From the NCBI GenBank assembly GCA_018417955.1, contig JACTVC010000001.1, forward strand, positions 5,027,071 to 5,091,070: a stretch of DNA of 64,000 nucleotides, written 5' to 3'. Positions within the stretch are counted from its first letter, which is position 1, and each line of letters starts with the position of its first letter. The position numbers were made by a program, and so were the translations under genes. Of this stretch, positions 1 through 9,491 are shown piece by piece. The notes beneath the pieces are model-generated. The model had not been told where the DNA came from. It made no database searches and worked only from the letters and a program-made list of their open reading frames with translations. The DNA comes from Laccaria trichodermophora (Eukaryota > Basidiomycota > Agaricomycetes > Agaricales > Hydnangiaceae).

Positions 1-752
1 ATCTCACCAGACTCCTTCGCACCCAGAGGTTTAGGACTGCGGGAGCGTCCACGAACTTCAGACGCGGAAGGTGCGGAATCGACTCGCCCAGAGTCACGTC
101 TTGGCTGGTGCGTGCCCGTATGAACGCGATGCCTTCGGCCTCTCCACAACCGGCTAAGCCATGGCCGTTGTGGGCTTCTGGAATAGTGTCGTTCATTTGG
201 ACTTGGAGAATGTCTCCTCGAGCTTCGCGAACGTCTTCTGATCGGTGAACGGCGCGGACTCCGGCTTTGTGAACGACGTCTACTTTCTGCGCGGCGCGAT
301 CGTGGGGAACTTTTTCTGCTCCCAGAACTGCTGGAATGGTCGATCAAAGGAGCGTGGACGACGGGAGGCTGCGACACAATGACTGGAGGCTGGGGTAGAA
401 TGACTGGAGGTTGGGTTGGATAGGGTGGTCGAAAGTTCGGCGGATATGGATAGACCGGTTGAGGAATGGGTTGGGCATGAGGACGACGGGGTTGATAGAT
501 TGGTTGGGAAGGAGGCTGAGTCGGATATATTGGTTGCGAGTAAGGCTGGGGCAGATAGGTTCCGGGTTGAACATAAGGCTGCCCTTCGTAAGGTATGGCA
601 TACTGTTGCTGGGGCTTGACTGGAATGTCGTCGATCGTTGGGTCATTCTGCCCAGTGATGATGTTTTTGATTCCGAGCGATACGGAAGGCTTGAAAGGGT
701 CAACGGCCACGAAAGCGCCATCCACACGGAGACGTTGAGGGTAACGCTGCAT
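1..752 (-). CDS. RS-rich protein, 3' part off window edge
   Basis: One open frame runs from an ATG at 752 to the left edge, so the C-terminus is missing. The N-terminal block FVAVDPFKPSVSLGIKN closely matches FVAVDPFRPSLSLGIRN in the RS-rich multi-TM protein at 30911-34121, so the two are paralogs. After it come a Pro/Gln/Tyr-rich stretch (about 540-350) and an Arg/Ser-rich region (about 300-1). The frame stays open upstream of 752 to a possible splice acceptor near 834, and the paralog has a similar extension (TFVLPP here, EFVLSA there), so the true start is probably in an unseen upstream exon. If the copy is complete it should carry a multi-TM C-terminus outside the window. Function unknown. 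Confidence 0.6.
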   Translation of the reverse strand, partial: MQRYPQRLRVDGAFVAVDPFKPSVSLGIKNIITGQNDPTIDDIPVKPQQQYAIPYEGQPYVQPGTYLPQPYSQPIYPTQPPSQPIYQPRRPHAQPIPQPVYPYPPNFRPPYPTQPPVILPQPPVIVSQPPVVHAPLIDHSSSSGSRKSSPRSRRAESRRRSQSRSPRRSPIRRRSRSSRRHSPSPNERHYSRSPQRPWLSRLWRGRRHRVHTGTHQPRRDSGRVDSAPSASEVRGRSRSPKPLGAKESGE

Positions 753-1394
753 AACTGCCAAGTTGGTTGAATCTCGTCGTTGTGCTGGTGGCAGAACAAA
801 AGTTGTGTTGACTTCTGATTCAACAAACCTAAGCGCTGGGACTAATCAGGGTCGTAGATCATCGTGTCAATGCGTGAGAACAGAAGACTTCTTTCAGTTC
901 CTATAAGTGCGAAGCTCACAGTTCCGTGGATGGCCTTTGGCACAAAGCTCTGGAGGAGCGGTACAAGACGTAAGCCAAAAAAAATCTCGATTGTTTTACA
1001 TAAATAGAAAGAGCACGGTAAGTACTCGTCGTTTAAACAGACTAGGTTTGCGTATATGTGGAAGGAATGATATAAATGCACAAGTAGCATATTGTGGATT
1101 CCGGGGAGGAGTGAACTACTATGCTGAGTAATGTAAAGGAATGTCCAGTTCGATCTCTAGTTGGGAAGGGGTAGAACAGCGGAAAAAACGATGTGGTGGT
1201 AATGAGCGCACAGACGAGTGATACGTTGGCGTTGCCAACTCGGAAACAACAGGCCAGCCCGCGTAAGGAATGTTAGCTGCATCGGAAAAGGGGATTGATA
1301 GGCTGGGAAACACTTCGGTCGTTCAGTAATAAAGCACCATCCAATAACGCGGGACGTACCATGTTATCTTCAACTTCCTATCCCTCACCAATAT
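753..1394. other. Intergenic / 5' region
   Basis: This stretch holds the probable upstream exon or leader of the RS-rich gene and the 3' side of the small membrane-protein gene. I see no supportable gene, repeat or RNA in it. Confidence 0.4.
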
Positions 1395-1709
1395 CTACAC
1401 CAAAACCGCCCCCTTTTCCATATCCCTTCCAACATCCCCCTGACCCTGCGCCTTTTCCACATCCCTCCTCCCTTCCACAGGGAAGATCTTCCGATAAACC
1501 CACTCAACAACCCCCAACATCAAAAACACACACCCCGTAACCGCCAAAACGACTTGCAGCAGCCTAAAAGGCGACATAACCTCCATAGGAGACTCGAAAA
1601 GCGCCCAGATCACGATAGACACCATCGCGTACGAGCAAGAAGCGACGATGACGAATTCGCGCACCACGAATGAGATAGCAGGGATAATGGGGTCATTCAA
1701 GAGTAGCAT
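1395..1709 (-). CDS. Small two-TM hypothetical protein
   Basis: A single-exon frame of 104 residues begins at the first ATG (1709). Two hydrophobic stretches fit transmembrane helices: about residues 8-35 (IPAISFVVREFVIVASCSYA and on) and 47-68 (LLQVVLAVTGCVFLMLGVVE). The C-terminus is short and charged. No family is recognised. The hydrophobic pattern supports a real membrane protein, but a missing upstream exon or a spurious frame cannot be ruled out. Confidence 0.4.
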   Translation of the reverse strand: MLLLNDPIIPAISFVVREFVIVASCSYAMVSIVIWALFESPMEVMSPFRLLQVVLAVTGCVFLMLGVVEWVYRKIFPVEGRRDVEKAQGQGDVGRDMEKGAVLV

Positions 1710-1979
1710 GGTGGTGGGGGTAAGGTGGGGATTCCGAAACTTTTGCTGAGCGGGTTTATAATTATGTGGACGCCGAGCGTACGGGTGTTTCAATGGCGGA
1801 AAGGACAGGAGATAATGAAGGAGGAGGTTTGTGGGATTTTGAGACCCATCGAAGGGGGTTGTTATTGCCCAGAACGTGAACGTTATTGAACCCTTTCACA
1901 TGTCACGTCAAAGTCCTATCTGAGTTGTGTGCGTCTTGTATGTCATGTATGTAAGGGAGTTTTTGGCACTTACTTGGTT

Positions 1980-2669
1980 CTAGGTAGCATTTTCAGAAAG
2001 AAATCGGAGCATTTGATAGCGGGGAGTTGGAGAAGAAAAATCGTAGAGTCCATTCCTGCTTGTTCTTGGGAAAAAAGAAACGACAAAATTCTCGATGTAC
2101 TGATGTTTGCCAAGATTGTACAAGTCAACATCGGCAAGCTCCGACGGGAGGGACATAAGATCCTCCAGGAACTCCCAAGAACTATAAGCTAACAACTCAA
2201 CTTTGAAGGCGCGTTGAATTTGTATCATCCCTCGAGGAAATATGGCATTGGTATCGAGGTATCGTGCGATTTGTCTCAAGATTGTCTTGGAATTGGACAC
2301 TACGGCCCCCCCTGTGACGAGGGCCGCTGATGACAGACGGCAGAATGTTTTGCGCCGATTTCGTTGCAGAGACCTTCTATGTCTGTATAATTTATCCAAT
2401 GTCCATACCGTTTTGTACGCTGAAAAACTCAAAATTAAGCATGGAAAGAACAGAAAATTGTGTCGACAGGAATTACGCGGATGTCTAGAATCAAACTCAT
2501 CCAAGTTCGATGCAATAATTGCAGTGATTATAGGAGAACATTGGTGTACTACACTGAAATGCGGAGCCAGTGTCTCGCCCTCACAAACGTCGCGTAACCT
2601 ATCTAGTATTATGGTGTTTATGTATGTGGCTAGTAGAACAGGGTCGATTAATTTCCATATAGCCACCAT
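1980..2669 (-). CDS. Hypothetical protein
   Basis: An open frame of 229 codons from an ATG at 2669, lying just 3' of the coiled-coil gene on the same strand. It contains no recognisable domain, and its composition (many Arg, Ser, Phe, Ile) gives no clear signature. It could be an exon of a longer gene, a decayed gene, or chance. The length without stops is the main support. Confidence 0.3.
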   Translation of the reverse strand: MVAIWKLIDPVLLATYINTIILDRLRDVCEGETLAPHFSVVHQCSPIITAIIASNLDEFDSRHPRNSCRHNFLFFPCLILSFSAYKTVWTLDKLYRHRRSLQRNRRKTFCRLSSAALVTGGAVVSNSKTILRQIARYLDTNAIFPRGMIQIQRAFKVELLAYSSWEFLEDLMSLPSELADVDLYNLGKHQYIENFVVSFFPRTSRNGLYDFSSPTPRYQMLRFLSENAT

Positions 2670-2698
2670 GTATACGGGGACAAAAAAGAGGTTCGTAT

Positions 2699-3541
2699 TC
2701 AGCCCTCTGCAAACATAGGAACCAACCCCCCTGACGCTTCATCTATCACGTCTACGTCTTGAACAGCTCTTAATAACTCCGTCGCAGGACTCGTTTCTTG
2801 CTGAAAATAAGGTGCCAGGAAAGCCAAGATCTCTGACTTTTTCACAGGTGGGTAGGAAATTATAGTCACTTCACCAGCGTAAATGGCAGCCCTTGCCCGC
2901 ACAAGCTGTTCAAGCATTTGTCGGTAGTAAATGGGAATGGAGTTATAAATCACTGAAGCGGCATGAGTTCGAGCCCAGCGCTCATATTTGTCCATCTTGT
3001 ACTGTAGGCTCATAAAACGGAGGTTTTCCACTGTAATATCAGGGTAAACCGCAAGGGAATGAGAGGGGAGAGCATACAAACATACCACCAATAATTTTGT
3101 AGCGAGCCATCACTGCCTTTGAGGTCCTGGAGAAAGCACCGGGTTCCCGTAATAACAAAAAGCCAAAAGCTATGAGAGCGAGTTAGTGGACCATCGAGGG
3201 GCATAGGGATAAAGGAGACCTTCTATGGCTTTTGAAGCTATTTGCCATTGGTGAATGGTCCTGTCTTCTTCCCGTTTCGCCCTTTCCTCATCCCGCCACC
3301 ACTGCTCAAGATCATCCATCGCACACTCGAGAGAATCAACACGTTCATGCAGCGACTTATTATCCAGTTTCAGGTTCTGTGAACTATTGCAACTTGAAGG
3401 ATGATGAGGCTAACATACCTTGACGACACCTAATTTGTCCCCGAACTGTACACCGTTTTCATCGACGGACAATACACGGTATTCGTCAATCTCGCCAGAT
3501 AAGATAGGCTGTGAGGCAGCTTGAGCGTATGTGCGTGGCAT
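2699..3541 (-). CDS. Hypothetical charged coiled-coil-like protein
   Basis: Four exons (3541-3419, 3376-3220, 3169-3086, 3030-2699) join in frame into 231 residues. All introns are 42-55 nt with GT...AG ends; the second carries a CTAAC branch site. After an N-terminal VLSVDENGVQFGDKLG segment comes a heptad-like charged region (SLHERVDSLECAMDDLEQWW...KREEDR), then a mixed alpha-helical C-terminus. No family is recognised. The consistent splicing makes it a convincing gene. A hairpin lies 38 bp upstream of the start. Confidence 0.6.
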
Positions 3542-3578
3542 AACAAGATTGTCTTAGGCTCAGAGGGGGTGAAGTAAG

Positions 3579-3634
3579 GTAGAGGAACTTCATACTCATC
3601 TAACATCACATGATAAAGTATGGAGTTCCTCTAC
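3579..3634. repeat. Promoter-proximal inverted repeat
   Basis: Arms GTAGAGGAACTTCATACT (3579-3596) and AGTATGGAGTTCCTCTAC (3617-3634) pair at 17 of 18 positions around a 20-nt loop. It lies 38-93 bp upstream of the start codon at 3541, where it could be a 5'-UTR hairpin or a dyad operator. No target-site duplication was seen. Confidence 0.5.
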
Positions 3635-4573
3635 TTGGGGAGCGGCAACCGTGCCAATAAAATCGTGCTGTTTGGTTCTGTTTGTCTCACGCCAAACAGT
3701 CGAATTCAATGGTCGACGACTGTTATTTCGCTTCAATCGATACGTAGGGACCAATTTACAAGTCCATGTTGTTTGTGGTGATATATAATATACTATTATG
3801 ATTGAATTTAGTAGCCAAGCTTCATATTTGTGTCACTATACATGTTAGATGCATTTTCCTCTGGAATGTAGCTTTCCCATTCACTCCTCAGGTCGAGTTG
3901 AGCTTCAAGCTCCTGCTGGTTTTGAGTTCTAGACATTTATATCAGGTGATGCATAGTGTTCCGGTCTGTTTTCCAAGATGTCAGAGTGAATGTTGCAAAG
4001 GTTTGTCGTTGACTGGGAAGTTTGCAACATTAATCATGACTTCGGGCCCAGTTTCCAGGCGTCTTTGCCCACGATATAAGATACTTGTGGTTTACATATC
4101 AATATATGCAGATGTAACAACAATAACGCGTTGCTGACGCCGATAGTCGCGCTTTGGTCGCGCTTCAATTACTTTCTTAATTGCAACACGTGATCATCGA
4201 CGCGTCTTACCATGCCATTCCGCCGTCGTGGATTGCTACCTCAACTGTAGAGGAATTCTTTCAAATTTTTGCAGGCACAAACCTCTGAAGTGTAGGATGG
4301 ATTTGTTCGGAACAGAATTTTATAAAGGGGTTTGGAAGGCATGAAATAAGATATTAACTGACGGAATATTTGTAATTTTGAGCTAAATTGTATACGAGCA
4401 CCTTTACTTATACTCCACCTACATATATCCGCACATAAATTGGCAATATACTGTTGTGTCGAAGTAAAGACGAGCAGCTGAGACGACCGACCATTTTTTG
4501 ATCAGGTCTTTGGTGATGGGAAAATACGGCGGAGTTGAAAATTTGGCAGTGGGTTGCCGCTCCCCAGCCTCTA
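3635..4573. other. Intergenic, no gene seen
   Basis: AT-rich stretch with short frames only and a TATA-like run near 3781-3796. Nothing else supportable. Confidence 0.4.
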
Positions 4574-4581
4574 CCTTAAGT

Positions 4582-5331
4582 GGGATCGTCTGACCGCCCG
4601 GGGAGTCGGCTACTAGCCTTAGGGCTATTAGCCCTAAGGCTTGTTGTACTTGTTTGTGCAATCATTGATGGGCCATTGATGGGCCACGCCGAGAACGATC
4701 AAGAATTCGGCAAACCCCGCGAGCCCATCAGACTCCGTTTAAACAACAACTTACATAGACTTTTTCGTGGAATGACCAACGTCTCGAATAATTTTCTGTG
4801 AGTAATAAAAACAAGAGAAGCTTTCAAATTCCAGACAACTTTTGTGAAAGATACCCCAATTTTTCTGAAAATGATGCGGAGCGAGGGAATCAACACCACC
4901 AAACACTTTACCAAATAGAATGTCAATGCTATAGCCTTATTTCACAGGGGATAAACTTACATTATTCTAAGACAAATGTATACATAGTGAAAATTAGAAA
5001 GAAGAACTTGCAAAGTCAAGCTAAGCACTGGCTAAGCATCAACCAATTAGCACCAGTAACTACCACTCAAGCATGATGTGGCAGTGAAATTTTTGTGTGT
5101 TTAATGCTCTAAATAAATTGTATATATGTGGAACTGAATGTTTGCAAGCGGCGTGATAAGTACAGAAGGGAAACGGAGAAGCGACACCAACGCGACGGAC
5201 GCGACGGACCCATCACCTCGTCACGTTTAGTTGTGGCCGCACGTGAGAGCCTCAGCGGCGTTTTCCGAATGAGCCTCAAGGCTAAGAGCCCTGGGGCTTG
5301 CAGCCATGTCAGCGGGCGGTCCGACATTCTG
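4582..5331. mobile_element. hAT-like MITE (element 1)
   Basis: A 750-bp element with imperfect terminal inverted repeats of about 64 bp. The left end reads GGGATCGTCTGACCGCCCG and the right end, reversed, CAGAATGTCGGACCGCCCG; shared inner blocks include AGGGCT, TTAGCC and AGGCT. It is flanked by a perfect 8-bp direct repeat, CCTTAAGT (4574-4581 and 5332-5339). An 8-bp duplication with a CAG-type terminus fits the hAT superfamily. No transposase is encoded, so it is non-autonomous. Confidence 0.75.
4615..4641. repeat. Perfect hairpin inside MITE arm
   Basis: AGCCTTAGGGCT and AGCCCTAAGGCT form perfect 12-bp arms around ATT, within the left terminal repeat of element 1. The equivalent part of the right arm is diverged, so the hairpin is kept better on the left. 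Confidence 0.6.
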
Positions 5332-5339
5332 CCTTAAGT

Positions 5340-5693
5340 ACCGGAGAGATCAGCTGACTCAGGTCTGGGCTTTTGTGACAGCACAGTGCACGTGACCTAG
5401 TCGATACTTTCTTCCTTTCTTCATCCATCTTTGTTCAGTTCGTCAGGTATGTATAGATACATACCTGCTCCTCGTTCATTATATGACTTTGCCATTAGCC
5501 TTTGTCTGTGCCGCGTTACGAATCACTGGTCATCGCTTGACAACTATCATGCTCGTGCAGCTGTCACCGCGGGGCTATGCTCTTGAGCGCTTGAGCCTTT
5601 ATAGTGAACTATTCAGCATTGACACGGATATGAATGTTCCCCGCCAACTTGTCTATCTTCTCATACCCAACCGCGTCGACGCAAAGCGTTTGA
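5340..5693. other. Promoter region of the 5694 gene
   Basis: It holds the upstream region of the type I membrane protein gene, including a CACGTG E-box-like site near 5389. No gene is seen. Confidence 0.35.
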
Positions 5694-6525
5694 ATGCCTG
5701 CTCTTCTGATCGTCTTACTGGCTTCCTTTGCTTGTCTCGCTTTCGCTGACTACAACTTCTCTGTTCCTTTAACTGATCCAAATATCACATTCGTTGGACC
5801 CAATTGGCTATCAGAACCGGCGACAAGTCCTTGCTCTATCGCTCCAGGGAGGTTCACTGGTTCTCCAGGGGAATATGTCACCTTACTCTTTTCTGGTGAT
5901 ACATCGCTCCTTCTTCAATCAATTTTCTGCAAACTGATCTTGATCTTTCCAAAACGTCAAGGAATTGGAGTTTACGTCGTGTCATTCCTTCACGGCGAAT
6001 CCAGTCTTGCAGTAGCGACAATTGATGGCAACTCATTCAGTATCGACCCCCGTCAATCTACAAGCCGTAGCTGCGCGATCCTTTTTTCGCAATCCAGCCT
6101 CAGCGACACGATGCACAACCTAACAATGATGCATAACGGACCTATATCACATCTGATATTACATATCGCAGACATTTTGTACGTCTTCAGCCATAACTCA
6201 CACTACCCGATCTTCATTTCTTCCACTTCCCTGTTGCTGCAGAGTAACTCGTTCAGGCAACGCGCCTGCCAGTCTAACCCAGTCTACCACCCCATCCCCG
6301 ACAACCTTCACGCCAATCACGTTCGCACCGACGGATAATCCGTCGCGTACAAGTTCATCACCAACAAGCTCCCCCACATCGTCATCCACAAACACGCCAG
6401 AGTCTAATAGTATCCAGGGCTTGTCTACAAGCGACAAAGTTGCGTTGGGAATCGGAATTCCGGGTGCTGTTGCGAGTATAGCTGCAGTCTGGACGTGTCT
6501 GAGGTCAAAGCAGCAAAGATCTTGA
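5694..6525 (+). CDS. Secreted type I membrane protein
   Basis: Three exons (5694-5895, 5962-6178, 6243-6525) join into about 233 residues. It opens with a signal peptide (MPALLIVLLASFACLAFA). The ectodomain has the pattern GEYVTLLFSG...IGVYVVSFLHG...ATIDGNS seen in many Agaricomycete cell-surface beta-sandwich proteins. A long Ser/Thr/Pro-rich stalk follows, then one transmembrane helix (KVALGIGIPGAVASIAAVW) and a short basic tail (CLRSKQQRS). The first intron ends in a weak AAG acceptor. The likely role is in the plasma membrane or wall; ligand unknown. A decayed gene of the same general type seems to lie at 19.2-20.5 kb. Confidence 0.75.
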
Positions 6526-7087
6526 ACCTTGAGAAACTGGTGGTTGCTAGCGTACCCAATCGCCCAACTGCAAGCAAAAGACGGAAAAGGGAGAAGATTT
6601 GACCAGAAATCCACAGATGTTCGTGCCCAGTGACTGGTGAAAATGTAAACTCGCATTCCAGTCGTAGCCCGAAACCCGTGGCTTTCTAGAACGCAGCTTC
6701 GTAGAGGGTCATCTACTTTGGATCATGCCACGATGTTGTTCATCTGATTGAAGTAAAACCATAGAAGGTCCATTAGGTGAAGGTTCTTGGCAAGAATTAG
6801 CTGCGGCTGAAAGCCTGATCATCCAAATACTTACCGGCAAGCCCCGACCTGAGACTGACCCTTTGCTGACCCTCAGAGATAATTATAAGTACCTCGGAGA
6901 TGCGATTGTCAAAACATTTCGAAAATTGTTTTCGATTTGAACGTTGAATCATCGATGGCAACTGATTGGGGGCGCCAAGCGGATATGAAGGGCGCTTGAT
7001 GAGGAGAAAGAGAAAATCTGCTGCATATTACATAATAAGCTTTCCTCAACCTCGAACTCGTGTGCGCTGTTGACGCCGTCGACCACG
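6526..7087. other. Intergenic, no gene seen
   Basis: Short unsupported frames only. It probably contains the 3'-UTR of the membrane-protein gene and the promoter of the next gene. Confidence 0.35.
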
Positions 7088-7618
7088 ATGATGTGGCCCA
7101 CCATCACGGTTCCCATAATCCACGTATACCCACTCAAAACCCAACTAATCATCCTCTCCGTCCTCCTTCTCATCTCCTACCTGCACCGCAAAAGTCGGTT
7201 CCTCATCGCGTTCCTTATCACTGCGTACTTTCTCTTCAAAATCATCGTGCCTGTCGTGCGGTGGACATGGATATTCTTCAAAGCCATTGCGTGGTTCGGC
7301 TTCTACATTCATTACTTCCAAAGTGGGTTTGTGTTCATCATGGGTTCGGCTGCGTTGCTGTGGAATGATGGAATGGCGTGGTTGGCTGGTTGGATGGAGA
7401 GGGTGGACCGGGAGAGGGAGGCTGAGAGGGCGAGGCAACGGGAGGAGGAGAGGGAGCGGGAGAGGGAGGCGGAGAGGGAGGCGGAGAGGGAGGCGGAGAG
7501 GGAGGCGGAGAGGGAGGCGGAGAGGGAGAGGCAGAATGGGAGGGAGCAGACGAGGAGAGGCAGCGATGGAGCCAGTGGCGCCTATGGAGGGAAGAAGGGC
7601 AAGAAAAACAGAAGATGA
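7088..7618 (+). CDS. Membrane protein with EAER-repeat tail
   Basis: A single-exon frame of 176 residues from ATG 7088. The N-terminal half has about three hydrophobic helices (TQLIILSVLLLISYL, FLIAFLITAYFLFKIIVPVV, IAWFGFYIHYFQSGFVFIMG). The C-terminal half is an extremely charged helix of repeated REAE units, ending in a basic GGKKGKKNRR tail. The repeat is encoded by a tandem 12-bp unit. No family is recognised. The sharp division between membrane part and charged rod suggests a real product, perhaps with the rod in the cytosol. Confidence 0.5.
   Translation: MMWPTITVPIIHVYPLKTQLIILSVLLLISYLHRKSRFLIAFLITAYFLFKIIVPVVRWTWIFFKAIAWFGFYIHYFQSGFVFIMGSAALLWNDGMAWLAGWMERVDREREAERARQREEEREREREAEREAEREAEREAEREAERERQNGREQTRRGSDGASGAYGGKKGKKNRR
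7459..7530 (+). repeat. 12-bp tandem repeat in coding sequence
   Basis: Near-perfect copies of GAGAGGGAGGCG, about five to six units, encoding EREA/EAER. Such a repeat is prone to length change between strains and would alter the length of the charged rod in steps of four residues. Confidence 0.8.
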
Positions 7619-8148
7619 TGGACAAAAGCGCCCAACTCTGTCAATTTTGTTGAGTTTTTACCACCCTTCTCTTCATCATCATCTGAGTAACGGATACAGA
7701 TGCCAGCGAGAAATGCGTTTCCTGGTGTACATCCCCTTTGTGTCACTTGTCTGCACGCGTTTTCGTCTGCTAGGAACGTATGCTTTATCGCGAATCATAC
7801 ACGCCGCGTACCTGTATCATTAAACCCCCTCGCAGACCGAAAATCTACGCTGGCGAGTGGACAATCTGCTTCGGCGAGCGCCCCAGAACATACCTCAAAA
7901 AAAGCCTCATGCACGTACATGAAAGATCTCGCTTATCGTCTTGACTTTGCGTAGAAGGTCATATATATTCGCCCACACGCTGCATCGAATCTATGTATAA
8001 ACTTCAATCACAATCTATTCTTAAGGTCATGGTCATGTGTGCGTCGATCTCGGCTTCCATCCCAGTGCACCCTTTATATTGAATCGCGTTCAATTTCCTA
8101 GTGGGCCTGATCACAATGAAAAATTTAATTTTGGAAGATCGTCGCGTA

Positions 8149-8751
8149 TCATCTGAGGGAGAAGCATGATGATGTGTCGTGTGCACCATATGCTTCGCGG
8201 GAGTGGACGTAAGCTGCTCCTCTCTGCATGCGTTTCTTCCTGCCGGTATATTGAATTCCTGGTATATTTTTGACAGCTCTCTTTATCCAAATCATGTATC
8301 TGTCATCCGACTGGCGATAACATGGCGTGATAACATCTCCAGTCGCGTCTATCTGACGCGGGACCGATAAGACGTGATAGGTGTTATGTCCGTGATGGAC
8401 AGGAAATAAACGCACAGGCGGGATCCAAGTTCGATACTCCCGTTCCCTCCTACTCGCCGCGTTACTATATACGGCTCCCACCACTCTCATAGACGAATCT
8501 GGGGAAACCTGAGTCCCTCTCGGACGGAACTGGGGGAGGGTGAAATTATCTCTCCTGAATCGTATCCTTCTATCAAAACCCGGAAGGAACTGGGGAAGCG
8601 GCAGGGAGGGACACGTTGTGCGGAGAACAATTTGTCGAGGTCCAGACGTCGTGTCTCCGGTATCTCTCATGCCCGTTCCCGAGCTGTTTTTCGAAGGCCG
8701 ATGATACGAGAGGTTGTTGGTGGAGAGTCTATTTTTAGATTGGGAGCTCAT
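8149..8751 (-). CDS. Hypothetical protein (weak)
   Basis: An open frame of 200 codons from ATG 8751, rich in Arg, Ser, Thr and Pro, with no recognised domain. A second frame directly upstream (8948-8800) might be an earlier exon, but no good intron joins them. The rest of 7619-9491 holds nothing else supportable. Confidence 0.25.
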   Translation of the reverse strand: MSSQSKNRLSTNNLSYHRPSKNSSGTGMRDTGDTTSGPRQIVLRTTCPSLPLPQFLPGFDRRIRFRRDNFTLPQFRPRGTQVSPDSSMRVVGAVYSNAASRREREYRTWIPPVRLFPVHHGHNTYHVLSVPRQIDATGDVITPCYRQSDDRYMIWIKRAVKNIPGIQYTGRKKRMQRGAAYVHSREAYGAHDTSSCFSLR

Positions 8752-9491
8752 GGAGAGACCTGTAATTGGTAGGTCGCATGAGGGTACTGTCCTGTGTAAG
8801 AACTCATCAACTCGTCATACACAGGGCCGTTAATTAAACAAGGGGGATACGAGCGATCGTTGCGGAGGGAGGGGAAGGCAGAACTTGAGCAAAACCGTTG
8901 TAGGGCGGTTTCGGAGTCATACGACGCCAAGGACGATGACATGCTCATTCTCTAAAAATAGCGGTCGGGCGAAACTTTTTTCTCGTCGGGAATGAGTTGC
9001 GTTGAAGAAATTTGTGGGCGGGAGCTTGTCAACTATGTTCCGGCTGACTCCAGGCGTCCCCGCAAAGTTCAAACGTGCTGCGGTCCATGGGGTCATCTAA
9101 AAATTCGATTTCTCAGTCCTAACGTCAGGCGTATGTACCCCCCAATAAATTCTAACAACAAACTGCAGGACTCTTTTCACAACAAGCATTCTTCAAAAGT
9201 CAAAACCGACAGAACAAGCCCAGGCCGATCAACGGTCCGCCCCGGCAAAATCCCTATCTCGATCGATCGTCACGCAATTTTCTCCCTGGCTAAAAATAAT
9301 TCGCGCTCTCCACGATTCCATGTGCAACCAGTCATTGGCCTATCGAAGCCCACAGGACGCTATAAGAATGAGGGAAAGAACTCACGAAATGGACCGGCAG
9401 CTGTCTTCTTCTCCTTTCTACGTGCACTTTCCGTGCCGCTCCACACACAGCGTTTTCACGCTCCCACACCCACTTCCACTCCTTGCCCGCC

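Noticed and set aside
7338..7625. Minus-strand Pro/Ser-rich frame of 95 codons
   Set aside because: It is the antisense shadow of the GAGAGGGAGGCG tandem repeat.
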